From Corallococcus silvisoli (lineage in GTDB: Bacteria > Myxococcota > Myxococcia > Myxococcales > Myxococcaceae), in assembly GCF_009909145.1 (NCBI RefSeq), contig NZ_JAAAPJ010000009.1, positions 62,001 through 126,000 of the forward strand: 64,000 nucleotides of DNA, given 5' to 3'. The number at the start of each line of letters is the position of its first letter. The first letter of the stretch is position 1. The notes below the pieces were generated by a model. That model was not told where the DNA came from. It saw only the letters and a program-made list of their open reading frames with translations, and did no database searches. The translations under genes were made by a program, and so were the position numbers. Shown here one piece after another: positions 16,479 to 24,946 of this stretch.

Positions 16479-17750
16479 ATGCATCCTCACGTCCCGAGCG
16501 TCCGCCTGGGGTTGTCGCTCTTCGCGCTGCTGACAGCGTGCACCCCCAGCTATGTGCTGCACACCGCGCAGGTGCGCACCCTGGCGGAAGCGGGCCAGTA
16601 CACCGAGGCGCTGAAGGAGCTGGACGCCGAGGCGAGCCGCGCCTCGCTGGATGCCCTGCTCGTCAGCGCGGACCAGGGCGGGCTGCTGCACCGCGCGGGG
16701 GCGTGGGAGGCGAGCAGCCGCGCCCTGAACGAAACGGCGGCGCTCGCGGATGCTCGCGAGACGGTGAGGCTGTCCGAGGAGCTCTTCGGGAGCGCCCCCT
16801 GGCGCATGGGGACGCTGGAGCGACAGGCGCTGCACACGCTGAACGCGCTCAACTACCTCCAGCTGGGACGCCCCGAGGAAGCCGCCGTGGAGGCGCGCCT
16901 GACGAACGCGCTGCACCTGCGACAGCACCTGGAGAAGGTGCACCGCGCCCGGTTCGAGCAGCACCTGATGCTCGTGCCCTTCGACGAGGACTTCCGCGCG
17001 TACCTGGAGCGCAGCGCCATCGGCCTGTACGTCAGCGGGCTGGCGCACGAGCTGGCGGGGAACGAGGAGTCGGCGTTCCTCGACTACCTGGAGGCGTGGC
17101 GCGTCACCCGGCGCGCGCCCCCCGGAGCGCCGTCCCACCTGAAGCACCTGGAGCCGAAGCTCCTCGCCGAGTCGCGGCGCCTGGAACGCGTGGAGCGCGC
17201 GGAGCTGGAGCGTCTACTCCCCGGGGTGGGGGAGCAGGAGACCGGCGCGCAGGACTCGCACGGGGAGCTGGTCGTCATCGTGGAGGCGGGGAGGATTCCC
17301 CAGCGCTGCGTGTTGCCCAACTCCATGGAATCCGTCTGGTCCGTCTGCGCCCGCGACTGGTCCCACGCGCGGGCCGCGGTGGAGGTCGGGGGCCACGCGT
17401 GGCCCTTCGAGACCGTCACCTCCCTGGAGAACCTGCTGTTGCGCCGCGGTGGGCTGGGGGTCCTCTCCGATACGGAGCGGGCTGGGTCCATCGCGGTGAA
17501 CACGGGCCTGGTGGCGAGCTACATCCTCCTGCCGCCCGTGGCCGGGGTCCTCCTCTCCCGCCGGGTCATCGAAGTGGGCACCCGGATGGAGCAGGGCTGG
17601 CTCAGCCTCCCCGCGGAGTTCCAGGTGGCCCGGCTGTCGCTCCCGACGGGACGGCACTCGGTGCGCATCCAACTGGGCTCGAACGAGCAGGTGCGGGAGG
17701 TGGACGTCGTCCCGCGGCGGCCCCAGGTGCTCGTCGTGCCGATGAACTGA
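16479..17750 (+). CDS. TPR-like outer-membrane lipoprotein, function unknown
   Basis: This 423-residue protein starts with a lipoprotein signal and a good lipobox (LLTAC, Cys21). Residues 25-230 are alpha-helical with TPR-like spacing (AEAGQYTEALKELDAEA, LNALNYLQLGRPEEAAVEAR, HELAGNEESAFLDYLEAW). The second half (about 255-420) is strand-rich and includes a hydrophobic segment at about 345-370 (SIAVNTGLVASYILLPPVAGVLL). This layout resembles COG3014-type TPR lipoproteins whose role is not known. It is 75 bp downstream of the RND-2 adaptor with its own start, and converges on the next gene 3 bp away. Confidence 0.6.
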   Translation: MHPHVPSVRLGLSLFALLTACTPSYVLHTAQVRTLAEAGQYTEALKELDAEASRASLDALLVSADQGGLLHRAGAWEASSRALNETAALADARETVRLSEELFGSAPWRMGTLERQALHTLNALNYLQLGRPEEAAVEARLTNALHLRQHLEKVHRARFEQHLMLVPFDEDFRAYLERSAIGLYVSGLAHELAGNEESAFLDYLEAWRVTRRAPPGAPSHLKHLEPKLLAESRRLERVERAELERLLPGVGEQETGAQDSHGELVVIVEAGRIPQRCVLPNSMESVWSVCARDWSHARAAVEVGGHAWPFETVTSLENLLLRRGGLGVLSDTERAGSIAVNTGLVASYILLPPVAGVLLSRRVIEVGTRMEQGWLSLPAEFQVARLSLPTGRHSVRIQLGSNEQVREVDVVPRRPQVLVVPMN

Positions 17751-17753
17751 CAC

Positions 17754-18233
17754 CTACGGGGCGCGCTGGCCCGCCTGCTTCGCGCCCTCCTGGAACCTCC
17801 GCGCGTCTTCCGGACGGAAGCGCTCCAGGACCTTCATCTCCAGATCCTCGGCGCGCGAACCCAGGTCGGAGGGGGGAGGTGGCCGGCGCTGGGACACGCG
17901 GAAGATGTGGAGGTGGCTGCGTCCCTCCGCCTCCCAGCCCCTGACGAGCAGCCCCGTCTCGCCGAGCGAATCGGCCTTGGCCCCGGGGAAGTTCACCGCG
18001 AAGGTCCGCACCCCCTCCGCGCTCCGGGTGCCCTCCGTCCACTCCTTCGCGCTGGCCGCCCGCGCCGTCACCGCCACCGCCTCTCCCCACAGCGCATCCA
18101 GTGGGACGTCGTAGCTGTAGTCATACAGCTGCTGTCGCAGATAGCCCTCCTCGGCGAGGGACCGGCGCAGCCCTCCACAGCCCATGACGAGGAGGACACC
18201 CACGAGGAACAGTCGATGAAGCACAGGGGCCAT
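17754..18233 (-). CDS. Small lipoprotein, function unknown
   Basis: This 159-residue protein starts at ATG 18233 with a signal peptide and lipobox VMGC (Cys19). A longer in-frame reading to 18491 would overlap the neighbouring glycosyltransferase gene and lacks the leader. The mature part (LRRSLAEEGYLRQQLYDYSYDVPLDALWGEA...) resembles a compact alpha/beta domain ending in a helical ERFRPEDARRFQEG segment. I do not recognise the family. It lies 71 bp downstream of the GT87-like gene on the same strand and could be its operon partner. Confidence 0.6.
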   Translation of the reverse strand: MAPVLHRLFLVGVLLVMGCGGLRRSLAEEGYLRQQLYDYSYDVPLDALWGEAVAVTARAASAKEWTEGTRSAEGVRTFAVNFPGAKADSLGETGLLVRGWEAEGRSHLHIFRVSQRRPPPPSDLGSRAEDLEMKVLERFRPEDARRFQEGAKQAGQRAP

Positions 18234-18304
18234 GGTCCTCGAGTCAAACGCGCGGGACCGCGCGCGACAAGGCGCTTGCGAACCCACGCGACGAATGCGC
18301 GGCT

Positions 18305-19624
18305 TCAGACGGCAGGCGCGGTGGTGACGGGGGACACCTCGGCGGGCTTGCGCACAGGAGCGTGGCGCAGCGCCCACATCACCAGGGAAGCCCACAACAG
18401 CAGCGGCGCCAGGGAGCGCAGCGTGGCCACGCCCAGGACGGCACCGGAGGCCTGGAGCCGAAAGAAGATGGGGTGCACGGCCACGACGCACATCGCGGCG
18501 CCCAGCAGGAGCCGCCGCGCGGAAGGCTCCTCCGGCGACGCGACCACCTCACAGCCCAGCAGGTAGATGACCGGCAGCAGGAACACCAACTGCGAGCCCC
18601 ACGAGGCAGGCGACACCTCGAAGATGGTCGCCAGCACGAGGCAGATCTCCAGGTTCGCGCGTTCGTGAGTCCAGGGCGTCCGGCTGAGGCGCCACAGGAC
18701 TCCGACCGCGATGCTCGCGATGGCGCCGCACAACACCATGGGAACCGCGGCGGCGAACCAGGGCGGGACCGGGTTGCTTGGAAACGCCGGGTTCTTCAGC
18801 AGGAAGCGTCCCGTCAGGGCCGGCACGCTCAGATTGGACGGATCCGTGACCCCGCTGAGCCCCTTGGGCAACTGGGTGAGCGAGCTGGCCCGCACGACGT
18901 GCTCATGCCACTGGCTCCAGCCGTCGAATGGCAGTAGCGCCCAGGACAGGCCCGCGCCCAGGAGGAGGAACGCGCTGCCCCAGAGCGCGATCCGCCACTG
19001 TCGCCGCAACAGGAGTGGGAGCAGCAACAGGCCGAAGTGGAACTTGAGGAACACCACGGCCGCTCCGGCCAGGCCTCCCACCCCCGCCATCCGCCCGCTC
19101 CGGTGCACGTGCCACACAACGCAGACCAGCAGGAGCAACACCGGGTTCACCTGGCCCATGCCCAGCGACGAGTAGATGGGGGCGAACAGCAGGGTGTAGA
19201 CAATCCCATACCTGAACGTTCGCCGGCTTCTCGTCAGTCCAAGCGCGGAGGCCATGAAGGCAAACATGGCCGCACTGGCGAGGAGGTTGATGACGAGCAT
19301 GACCCGGGCCGCAGTGACGAACTCCAGGTGCTCGATGAGCCCGAAGGGCAGCAGGGCCGTTGGCGTGTAGATGAAGGGCGGTACGGGCTGTCGCCCTGGA
19401 AGCCATTCTCCTCCCACGGCGCGCAGCGTCTCGCCGTTGTAGGGGCTCGTCTGGTGGGAGAAGGCCATCCGGGCCGCCGCCCAATACGCGCTGAAGTCGA
19501 GGTCCACGCCTTGCGGCGCGAACGCGACGCTCCGAACCGCCAGGGTCAGACAGACAAACGGGATGAACAGGAGCAGGCCCGCCTTGGGGCTGATGCGTCG
19601 AGGAGGCGTCATGACCGGGTGCAC
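18305..19624 (-). CDS. GT87-like (DUF2029) membrane glycosyltransferase
   Basis: This 439-residue polytopic membrane protein has about ten hydrophobic segments. The first periplasmic loop carries DLDFSAYWAAARMAFSHQTSPYN, where an acidic pair after TM1 matches the catalytic loop of GT-C glycosyltransferases, and the loop-plus-TM arrangement fits the DUF2029/GT87 family. Such enzymes use polyprenyl-phosphate-linked sugars (mannose in the known members) to decorate lipids or proteins outside the membrane. The listed start is GTG 19624; ATG 19612 is an equally possible start. A sigma70-like promoter lies upstream at 19676-19703. Confidence 0.75.
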   Translation of the reverse strand: MHPVMTPPRRISPKAGLLLFIPFVCLTLAVRSVAFAPQGVDLDFSAYWAAARMAFSHQTSPYNGETLRAVGGEWLPGRQPVPPFIYTPTALLPFGLIEHLEFVTAARVMLVINLLASAAMFAFMASALGLTRSRRTFRYGIVYTLLFAPIYSSLGMGQVNPVLLLLVCVVWHVHRSGRMAGVGGLAGAAVVFLKFHFGLLLLPLLLRRQWRIALWGSAFLLLGAGLSWALLPFDGWSQWHEHVVRASSLTQLPKGLSGVTDPSNLSVPALTGRFLLKNPAFPSNPVPPWFAAAVPMVLCGAIASIAVGVLWRLSRTPWTHERANLEICLVLATIFEVSPASWGSQLVFLLPVIYLLGCEVVASPEEPSARRLLLGAAMCVVAVHPIFFRLQASGAVLGVATLRSLAPLLLWASLVMWALRHAPVRKPAEVSPVTTAPAV

Positions 19625-19675
19625 GGCCTTTCAACGGGAGGTCCTGCCCTTGGCGCCGGACGGAGCCTGCGACCA

Positions 19676-19703
19676 CGTATAGCCTACCGGCATTTGCTGT
19701 TAA
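19676..19703 (-). promoter_or_regulatory. Sigma70-like promoter for the GT87-like gene
   Basis: On the minus strand TTAACA (19703-19698) and TATACG (19681-19676) are separated by 16 bp. They match TTGACA and TATAAT at 5 and 4 positions respectively. Transcription would begin about 45-60 bp before the gene. An AGCTAGCT palindrome lies immediately upstream of the -35. Confidence 0.5.
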
Positions 19704-19827
19704 AGCTAGCTATCCAGATTTACGACTGGTTCTCTCGAAGGGGGCCGTGCCACGCAAGGCCTTGTGCCTGTCCAGGTTGAACGAACGCTGTCGGGCCCCG
19801 TCCTGGACGGCGGCCAATCCGGCTCGA

Positions 19828-21063
19828 CTAGTGCCAGATGCCGGCGCCCACGCCCCAGGCGAGATAGAGGCGGGAGACGTCGATGAAGCTGTTGATGCGC
19901 CATGAGGTCTCGGGCGAGGTCAGGCCAAAGACAGACCACCGGAACAGGCGCAGCTCGACCCCGGCGGTGCCATGCAGGCGCGGCTGGATGCCATCGAAGC
20001 GGCTGGGCTCGAGATAGCTGCCCAGGCGCAGTTGGAGCCGATTCTCGATGGGCTCGATCTCCGCCCCCACGCGCGGCGAGAACACGACCCGGCGCCCGGA
20101 CCGCTCCAGTTGCTGCGACAGGAAGGACTCGAAGCCGATGGCGTTCGACACCGCGCCGCTGATGAGCACCGAGCCCGTCAGCAGCAGCTTCCCGCGCGGC
20201 AGGATCCTGTATTGCTCTTCACGGTCCGGGCCCCACGCGATCTGGAGAGGGCGGGGGCCGAACTGGTAGGCGAACCCTGCTTCAATCTCCCAGGGGAGCT
20301 TGACCGAGGAGGGCAGATAGAGGCCCGCGACCCTCACGTTGCCGTCAGCGTCGGCGGGGGTCGGACTGCCCGGCAGCAGCCGCCCCTGGACCGGGGCGCG
20401 GAGCGACAGGGCCGCGCGCATCGGCAGCGCCAGCGGGGTCCAGAGGGCGCCAGCCTCGACGTTGATGCCGAACATGCTGGCGAGGTTGGTCTTCGTCTCC
20501 TCACCCGCGTCGATTCCCAGGGACACCGCGCGCAGGCCGACACCGACCACCAGCTCGCGATCGAGCAGCGCGCGCGCGAGCTGGAGCTGGAAGCGGGTCA
20601 TGCTCAGCTGGAGGAGCTGCCCGTTCGCGTCCAGGCCCAGCGTGTAGTTCTGGAGGGATGCGAGCCCCCCAACGCCCCAGGGGCCCCACTGGATCAGCCC
20701 ACCCATCTGGGTGAAGAGGAAGTCCTTGTAGGCGAAGCCCACCTTGCCGTTGTTATCGAAGTCGGTGTCGCGCAGCGAGTTGGGAAACGTGAAGCCCAGC
20801 GACAGGTCATAGTCGACGTACTTCGTCGAATAGAGCGAGCGCGCCGCCGGAGCCGCCGTGTTGACGCCGATGCCCTCCACGCCCTCCGCGAGGGGCGCGT
20901 ACGCGCCGGCCAGCCCCGACACCCGCACGGGTGCCAGCACCGGTCCCTGGAACACGTCGATCGCGTAGTTCGAGCTGCGCAGGGGCGGGTTGGCCGCGAG
21001 CGCCACGGGCCCCAGGGGCAACACGCCAACGGCCGCGAACAGGGCGAAGAGAGCGGAGCGCAT
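19828..21063 (-). CDS. Outer-membrane beta-barrel protein (FadL/PorV-like)
   Basis: This 411-residue exported protein starts at ATG 21063, where the signal peptide MRSALFALFAAVGVLPLG...ALA begins; a start 6 codons earlier is also open. The mature N-terminus (VSGLAGAYAPLAEGVEGIGVNTAAPAA) has the GA-x2-A...G...N-x-A pattern seen near the start of FadL/PorV-type barrels. Alternating strands follow for about 350 residues, and the last strand ends in an aromatic-hydrophobic GAGIWH. It may be a porin or hydrophobic-compound channel; the substrate cannot be told. It is co-directional with the barrel gene ending at 21124, 60 bp upstream. Confidence 0.65.
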   Translation of the reverse strand: MRSALFALFAAVGVLPLGPVALAANPPLRSSNYAIDVFQGPVLAPVRVSGLAGAYAPLAEGVEGIGVNTAAPAARSLYSTKYVDYDLSLGFTFPNSLRDTDFDNNGKVGFAYKDFLFTQMGGLIQWGPWGVGGLASLQNYTLGLDANGQLLQLSMTRFQLQLARALLDRELVVGVGLRAVSLGIDAGEETKTNLASMFGINVEAGALWTPLALPMRAALSLRAPVQGRLLPGSPTPADADGNVRVAGLYLPSSVKLPWEIEAGFAYQFGPRPLQIAWGPDREEQYRILPRGKLLLTGSVLISGAVSNAIGFESFLSQQLERSGRRVVFSPRVGAEIEPIENRLQLRLGSYLEPSRFDGIQPRLHGTAGVELRLFRWSVFGLTSPETSWRINSFIDVSRLYLAWGVGAGIWH

Positions 21064-21123
21064 CGAGAACCCAGCCCCCACACCGCCGGTCCGTGCGTGA
21101 CACGGACCGACGGGAGGGCACGG

Positions 21124-22632
21124 TCAGTAGCGGAAGCCCAGCTGGAGCGACAGGCCGGGATACTGATCCACCGCGCCACCCGCGACGTAGGGGTCGCCCG
21201 GCTCGGGGTTGAACTTGAAGAAGTAGCGGCGCAGGTCCGCCTTCAACCGCACGTCCAGGAAGCGGTTGAGCCGGTACGCCACCATCGCGCTGCCCGTGAC
21301 GGCGCCCGCCGACATCCGGGGGAACCAGGCGTCCGAGGACAGCTCGCCCGAGTCCAGCGGGTGCAGGTAGCCGAGGCGGAAGTTGAAATCGAGCTTCTCC
21401 GTCAGCTCCGCCCTCAAGCCCAACCCCAGGCCCGCGGTCTTGTACTCCACGTTGGGCAGGTCCACCGGACGCTCACCGTCCACCGCGTCCACGCGGAAGG
21501 TGTTCATCCCGTAGGTGCCGGTGATCTCGAAGCCGTACCGGTCCCGCGCGCCAAAGGGCACCACGTAGCGCAGCCCCGCCTGCCACTCGCGCGCGACGGT
21601 GGGGAACGACACCGCGCCCGTGGAGCCGGTGGACTTCAAGCCGAAGGACTGATCAATCGCGCCGGTGATGCCCAGCCGCGCCAGGGCGCCCGTCTTCAAG
21701 CGCGCGAGCGGGTAGACCGTGATGTCACCCGACACCTGCGGCGCGCCCGGCAGCGCGAAGCCGCCCACGTCGGCGCCCAGCGTGTAGGGCCGGAGCACCC
21801 CGAACACGTCGTCCTTGTAGCGAAGCGACCGGCCGAAGAGCCGCAGGCCCACCGCGCCCTCAACGAGCGGCGCGGAGTGCAGCTCCTGCGGCGTGGGGGC
21901 GCCGTCCTCCGGCGCCTTCGCCTCGTCCGGCTTCGGCGCGGCGGCCACCGGCTTGCGGGAAGGCCCCGTGTCAGGCGTCTTCGGCGTCGTGGCCGACGGC
22001 GTCGTGGAGGGCGTCTCCGCGATGGGCGTCGCGGGCTTCACCGACGGCTCCGGCTCCACGGGCTTGGGCGGCGTGGGGGCCACCGCCGCGGCCTCCGGCG
22101 CGCGGGACTTCAGCAGGCCGCGCTCCAGGGCGGTCCACTGGCGCTTCACGGCCGCGGGCACCAGCTTCTCCGTCGCGGGGCGGGCCGCCGCGGGCGAGGC
22201 CAGCGCCTTGCCGTCCTTGCCGTTGCGCACCGTGATGCGCACCTGCGGCTTCTTCCCCACGGTGGCCGTGTCCGCGACGAGCACGGCGCTCAGGCCCAGC
22301 TCGCTCGCCACGGCGGCGGCGCCGGCGGGCTGCGTGGGGTCCTGCCCCAGGCGCGACGCGGCGGCGCGCACCGCGGACTCCGGGACGACTTCGTAGCGGG
22401 CCGGGCGGCGGGCCAGCTCCGCCTCCAGCACGTCGCGCGCGGCGTCCGCGTGCGGACCGGAGGCGAGCACCGCCACGCGGCGGGCCTCCGCCACGGTGGA
22501 GGCCTTCGACTTCTTCGAAGAGGACTGCGACGTCCGGGCCGTCTTCTTCGGCGCGGCGTGGGCCGCGGGGGCCAGGAGCAGCACCGCGCCGAGGAGGGCG
22601 GCGGCCGAGGCGTAGGGGGCGCGCGTCTTCAC
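21124..22632 (-). CDS. Exported two-domain protein with C-terminal outer-membrane barrel
   Basis: The 502-residue protein begins at GTG 22632, whose GTGA overlaps the stop of the cytochrome-like gene. The signal peptide ends near AAHAA and is followed by a Lys/Ser-rich stretch. Residues about 45-160 (RRVAVLASGPHADAARDVLEAEL... AASELGLSAVLVADTATV) form an alpha/beta domain like the TolB-N/CsgG/LpoB-type periplasmic fold. A Pro/Thr/Lys-rich linker (about 185-260) follows. The final 240 residues are strand-rich and end in LSLQLGFRY, with the terminal aromatic typical of outer-membrane barrels. It probably spans the outer membrane with a periplasmic sensing or binding domain. Function is unknown. 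Confidence 0.6.
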   Translation of the reverse strand: MKTRAPYASAAALLGAVLLLAPAAHAAPKKTARTSQSSSKKSKASTVAEARRVAVLASGPHADAARDVLEAELARRPARYEVVPESAVRAAASRLGQDPTQPAGAAAVASELGLSAVLVADTATVGKKPQVRITVRNGKDGKALASPAAARPATEKLVPAAVKRQWTALERGLLKSRAPEAAAVAPTPPKPVEPEPSVKPATPIAETPSTTPSATTPKTPDTGPSRKPVAAAPKPDEAKAPEDGAPTPQELHSAPLVEGAVGLRLFGRSLRYKDDVFGVLRPYTLGADVGGFALPGAPQVSGDITVYPLARLKTGALARLGITGAIDQSFGLKSTGSTGAVSFPTVAREWQAGLRYVVPFGARDRYGFEITGTYGMNTFRVDAVDGERPVDLPNVEYKTAGLGLGLRAELTEKLDFNFRLGYLHPLDSGELSSDAWFPRMSAGAVTGSAMVAYRLNRFLDVRLKADLRRYFFKFNPEPGDPYVAGGAVDQYPGLSLQLGFRY

Positions 22633-23093
22633 GGGGAGCTCGGCTTTCCGGCGATGAGCCACTCGGAGATGCACGCGGTGTCCGCCGCGTTCAGCGGATT
22701 GCCCTGGGGCATCTGCGCGCCGCAGCCGGGCGACGCGGAGAGCTTCTTCAGGAAGAAGGACTGGGAGGGGTTGGCGCTGTCCGCCAGCGGCGCCGCGTTG
22801 CACGACGCGGTGGTGGTGTAGAGCCGCCCCGGCAACCCGGCCGCCTGGAGGTCCAGGTTCGCGCCGATGTTCTTCGTCTCAGTGGAGTGACACGCGAAGC
22901 ACTGCGCCTGGATGAGGCTCGTGGCGGTGGTGCCGGGCGCGCAGGAGGAGGTCCCTCCGGTGAAGCGCTCGGGATCATCGAGCCCGCCAGCACAGCCGGC
23001 GGTGGTGGCGAGGAGCGCGGCCGCGAACAACGTGGCCAGCGGGGCGCGGTACGGACGACGGGCGGCGGATGGGTTCGCGAACAATTCGAGCAC
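22629..23093 (-). CDS. Cytochrome c-like haem-binding lipoprotein
   Basis: The 154-residue protein starts at GTG 23093. Its N-terminus has a twin Arg (Arg12-Arg13) followed by a hydrophobic segment and a lipobox TTAGC (Cys34). In the mature part the motif C65-FA-C68-H69 is a canonical CxxCH haem c attachment site. GAQMPQG near the C-terminus offers a methionine as axial ligand. Two further cysteine pairs may form disulphides. It resembles the single-haem c-type domains common in myxobacterial and planctomycete lipoproteins. It is translationally coupled to the barrel protein at 21124, an unusual pairing. Confidence 0.7.
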   Translation of the reverse strand: MLELFANPSAARRPYRAPLATLFAAALLATTAGCAGGLDDPERFTGGTSSCAPGTTATSLIQAQCFACHSTETKNIGANLDLQAAGLPGRLYTTTASCNAAPLADSANPSQSFFLKKLSASPGCGAQMPQGNPLNAADTACISEWLIAGKPSSP

Positions 23094-23260
23094 GGGGGCT
23101 AGAGGGGAGAACGGGAAGCCCCGCAGCCTAGCCGGGCCGCGCGCGACTGTGCACCCCTCAACGGATGGGTTCTTGCTCTCGTGACATGCGCCCCCTGGCC
23201 TGTCTGCCCATGGGTGGGCCGGTGTCACACCCACCACGTCGTCGGGCACGGCGGCCCGGG

Positions 23261-24946
23261 CTACCGGCGCTTCTTCAGGAAGCGGCTGACGCTGACCTTC
23301 CCGAAGCGCCCCCCAAACAGGTACCAGGTGAGCACCGCGCCGAAGAGCGCCGCCGACAGCGCGATGCCCACGATGCCCAGCACCGGGACGTTGCCGTACA
23401 TGGGCGGCCGGGGCGCGAAGGCGATGAAGGCGCCCACGATGAAGCCGCAGGCGCACAGGCCCAGGAAGGCGATGACGGCCACGCTGCGCAGGTTCTCGTT
23501 GAGCTTGTCGAACTGCTCCGCGCGCACCGTGACGCTGAACTTGCCCGTCTCCAGGTCCAGGAGGATCTGCGACAGCTGCGTGGGCAGATCCTGCGCCATG
23601 GATTGGAAGCGCAGGAGCGTGCGCATCAGCCCGCCCTGGAGTTGGGTGGGATCGTACCTGCCCGCCATCAGCTCCTTCGCGTAGGGCAGCGCGACCTCGA
23701 TGATGTTCAGCTCCGGGTAGAGGCCGCGCAGCATGCCCTCCGTGGAGATGGAGGCGCGCGACAGCAGCGCGTACTCCTTGGGGATGCGGATGCGGTACTT
23801 CACGGCCAGGTCCAGCAGGTCGCGCAGCAGCGTGCGGGCGTCCACCTGCCCCAGCGTGGTGGGCAGGTGCTGGCCCAGGATGGACTCGATGTCGTTGCGG
23901 AAGCCCATCAGGTTGGCGCGCGCGTCCGGCACGCCCACCCGGTAGAGGATGCGCGCCACGGAGTCGCTGTCCTTGAGCGCCACCGCGAGGCACAGCATCA
24001 CCAGCGTCTCCTGCATGGGGCGCGTGAGCCGGCCCACGACGCCGAAGTCCAGGAGCGCCAGCCGGTTGTCCTCCAGGAGGAGCAGGTTCCCCGGGTGGGG
24101 GTCGCCGTGGAAGAGGCCGTCGTCGAAGAGCTGGCGGAAGCTGGCCTCCAGGATGTTCTGGGCCACCTGCTTGCGGTCCGCCTCCGCCAGGGCGGCGGGG
24201 TTGATCTTCTCCCCCCGGATGAACTCCATCGTGAGCACGGTGCGGCTGGAGAGCGACGCGTGCACGCGCGGAATCTTGAGGTACGGGCGGTCCTTGTGGT
24301 TCTCCAGGAACGCCCGGATGTTGGTGGCCTCGTTGAGGAAGTCCAGCTCCTCGTGGATGGCCCGGTCGAACTCGTCCACGATGCCGGAGGGCGTGTAGAT
24401 GCCCGTCTCCTCCACCACGGCCTCCAGCAGGCGCGCGAGCGAGCGCAGCACGCCCAGGTCCGCGTCGATGCGCTGGGCGATGCCGGGCCGCTGCACCTTG
24501 ATGACGACCTCCTCGCCGTCCAGCGTCACCGCGCGGTGCACCTGCGCGATGGACGCGGCGGCGAGCGGCTGCGGGTCCACCTGCGCGAACAGCTCCTGGA
24601 CGTCCTTGCCCAGCGCCTCGCGGATCTGCGCCTGGACCTCCTCCAGCGGGATGGCCTCCACGTGGTCCTGGAGCGTGGCCAGCTCGTCCACGAACTCCGC
24701 GGGCAGCAGGTCCGCGCGGGTGGAGAGCACCTGCCCCAGCTTGATGAAGGTGGGGCCCAGCTCCGCCAGGAAGAGGCGGAAGCGGCGGGCGGTGGACGCG
24801 CGCCGGGCCTCCTCTGAAACCTCCACCTTCTCCTTGCGGCCGCCGAGCATGCGCCACACGCCCGCGCGCTCGGCCACCTCGCCGAAGCCGTGGCGGGCGG
24901 CGATGAGGGTGATCTGCCGGATGCGGTTGAGGTCCTGGAGGTTCAT
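23261..24946 (-). CDS. ubiB: UbiB/ABC1/ADCK-family atypical kinase
   Basis: This 561-residue member of the ABC1/UbiB family has the diagnostic KxGQ element (FIKLGQVLSTRADLLP, about residues 65-80), the Ala-rich loop AAASIAQVH, and the kinase motifs LFHGDPHPGN and LLDFGVVG. Two C-terminal transmembrane helices (about 490-550) anchor it at the inner membrane. The family supports biosynthesis or transport of isoprenoid quinones and related lipids, probably as an ATPase. The ATG at 24946 overlaps the nhaA stop (ATGA), so it is coupled to the antiporter gene. The symbol reflects family membership, not proven ubiquinone function; myxobacteria use menaquinone. Confidence 0.88.
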   Translation of the reverse strand: MNLQDLNRIRQITLIAARHGFGEVAERAGVWRMLGGRKEKVEVSEEARRASTARRFRLFLAELGPTFIKLGQVLSTRADLLPAEFVDELATLQDHVEAIPLEEVQAQIREALGKDVQELFAQVDPQPLAAASIAQVHRAVTLDGEEVVIKVQRPGIAQRIDADLGVLRSLARLLEAVVEETGIYTPSGIVDEFDRAIHEELDFLNEATNIRAFLENHKDRPYLKIPRVHASLSSRTVLTMEFIRGEKINPAALAEADRKQVAQNILEASFRQLFDDGLFHGDPHPGNLLLLEDNRLALLDFGVVGRLTRPMQETLVMLCLAVALKDSDSVARILYRVGVPDARANLMGFRNDIESILGQHLPTTLGQVDARTLLRDLLDLAVKYRIRIPKEYALLSRASISTEGMLRGLYPELNIIEVALPYAKELMAGRYDPTQLQGGLMRTLLRFQSMAQDLPTQLSQILLDLETGKFSVTVRAEQFDKLNENLRSVAVIAFLGLCACGFIVGAFIAFAPRPPMYGNVPVLGIVGIALSAALFGAVLTWYLFGGRFGKVSVSRFLKKRR

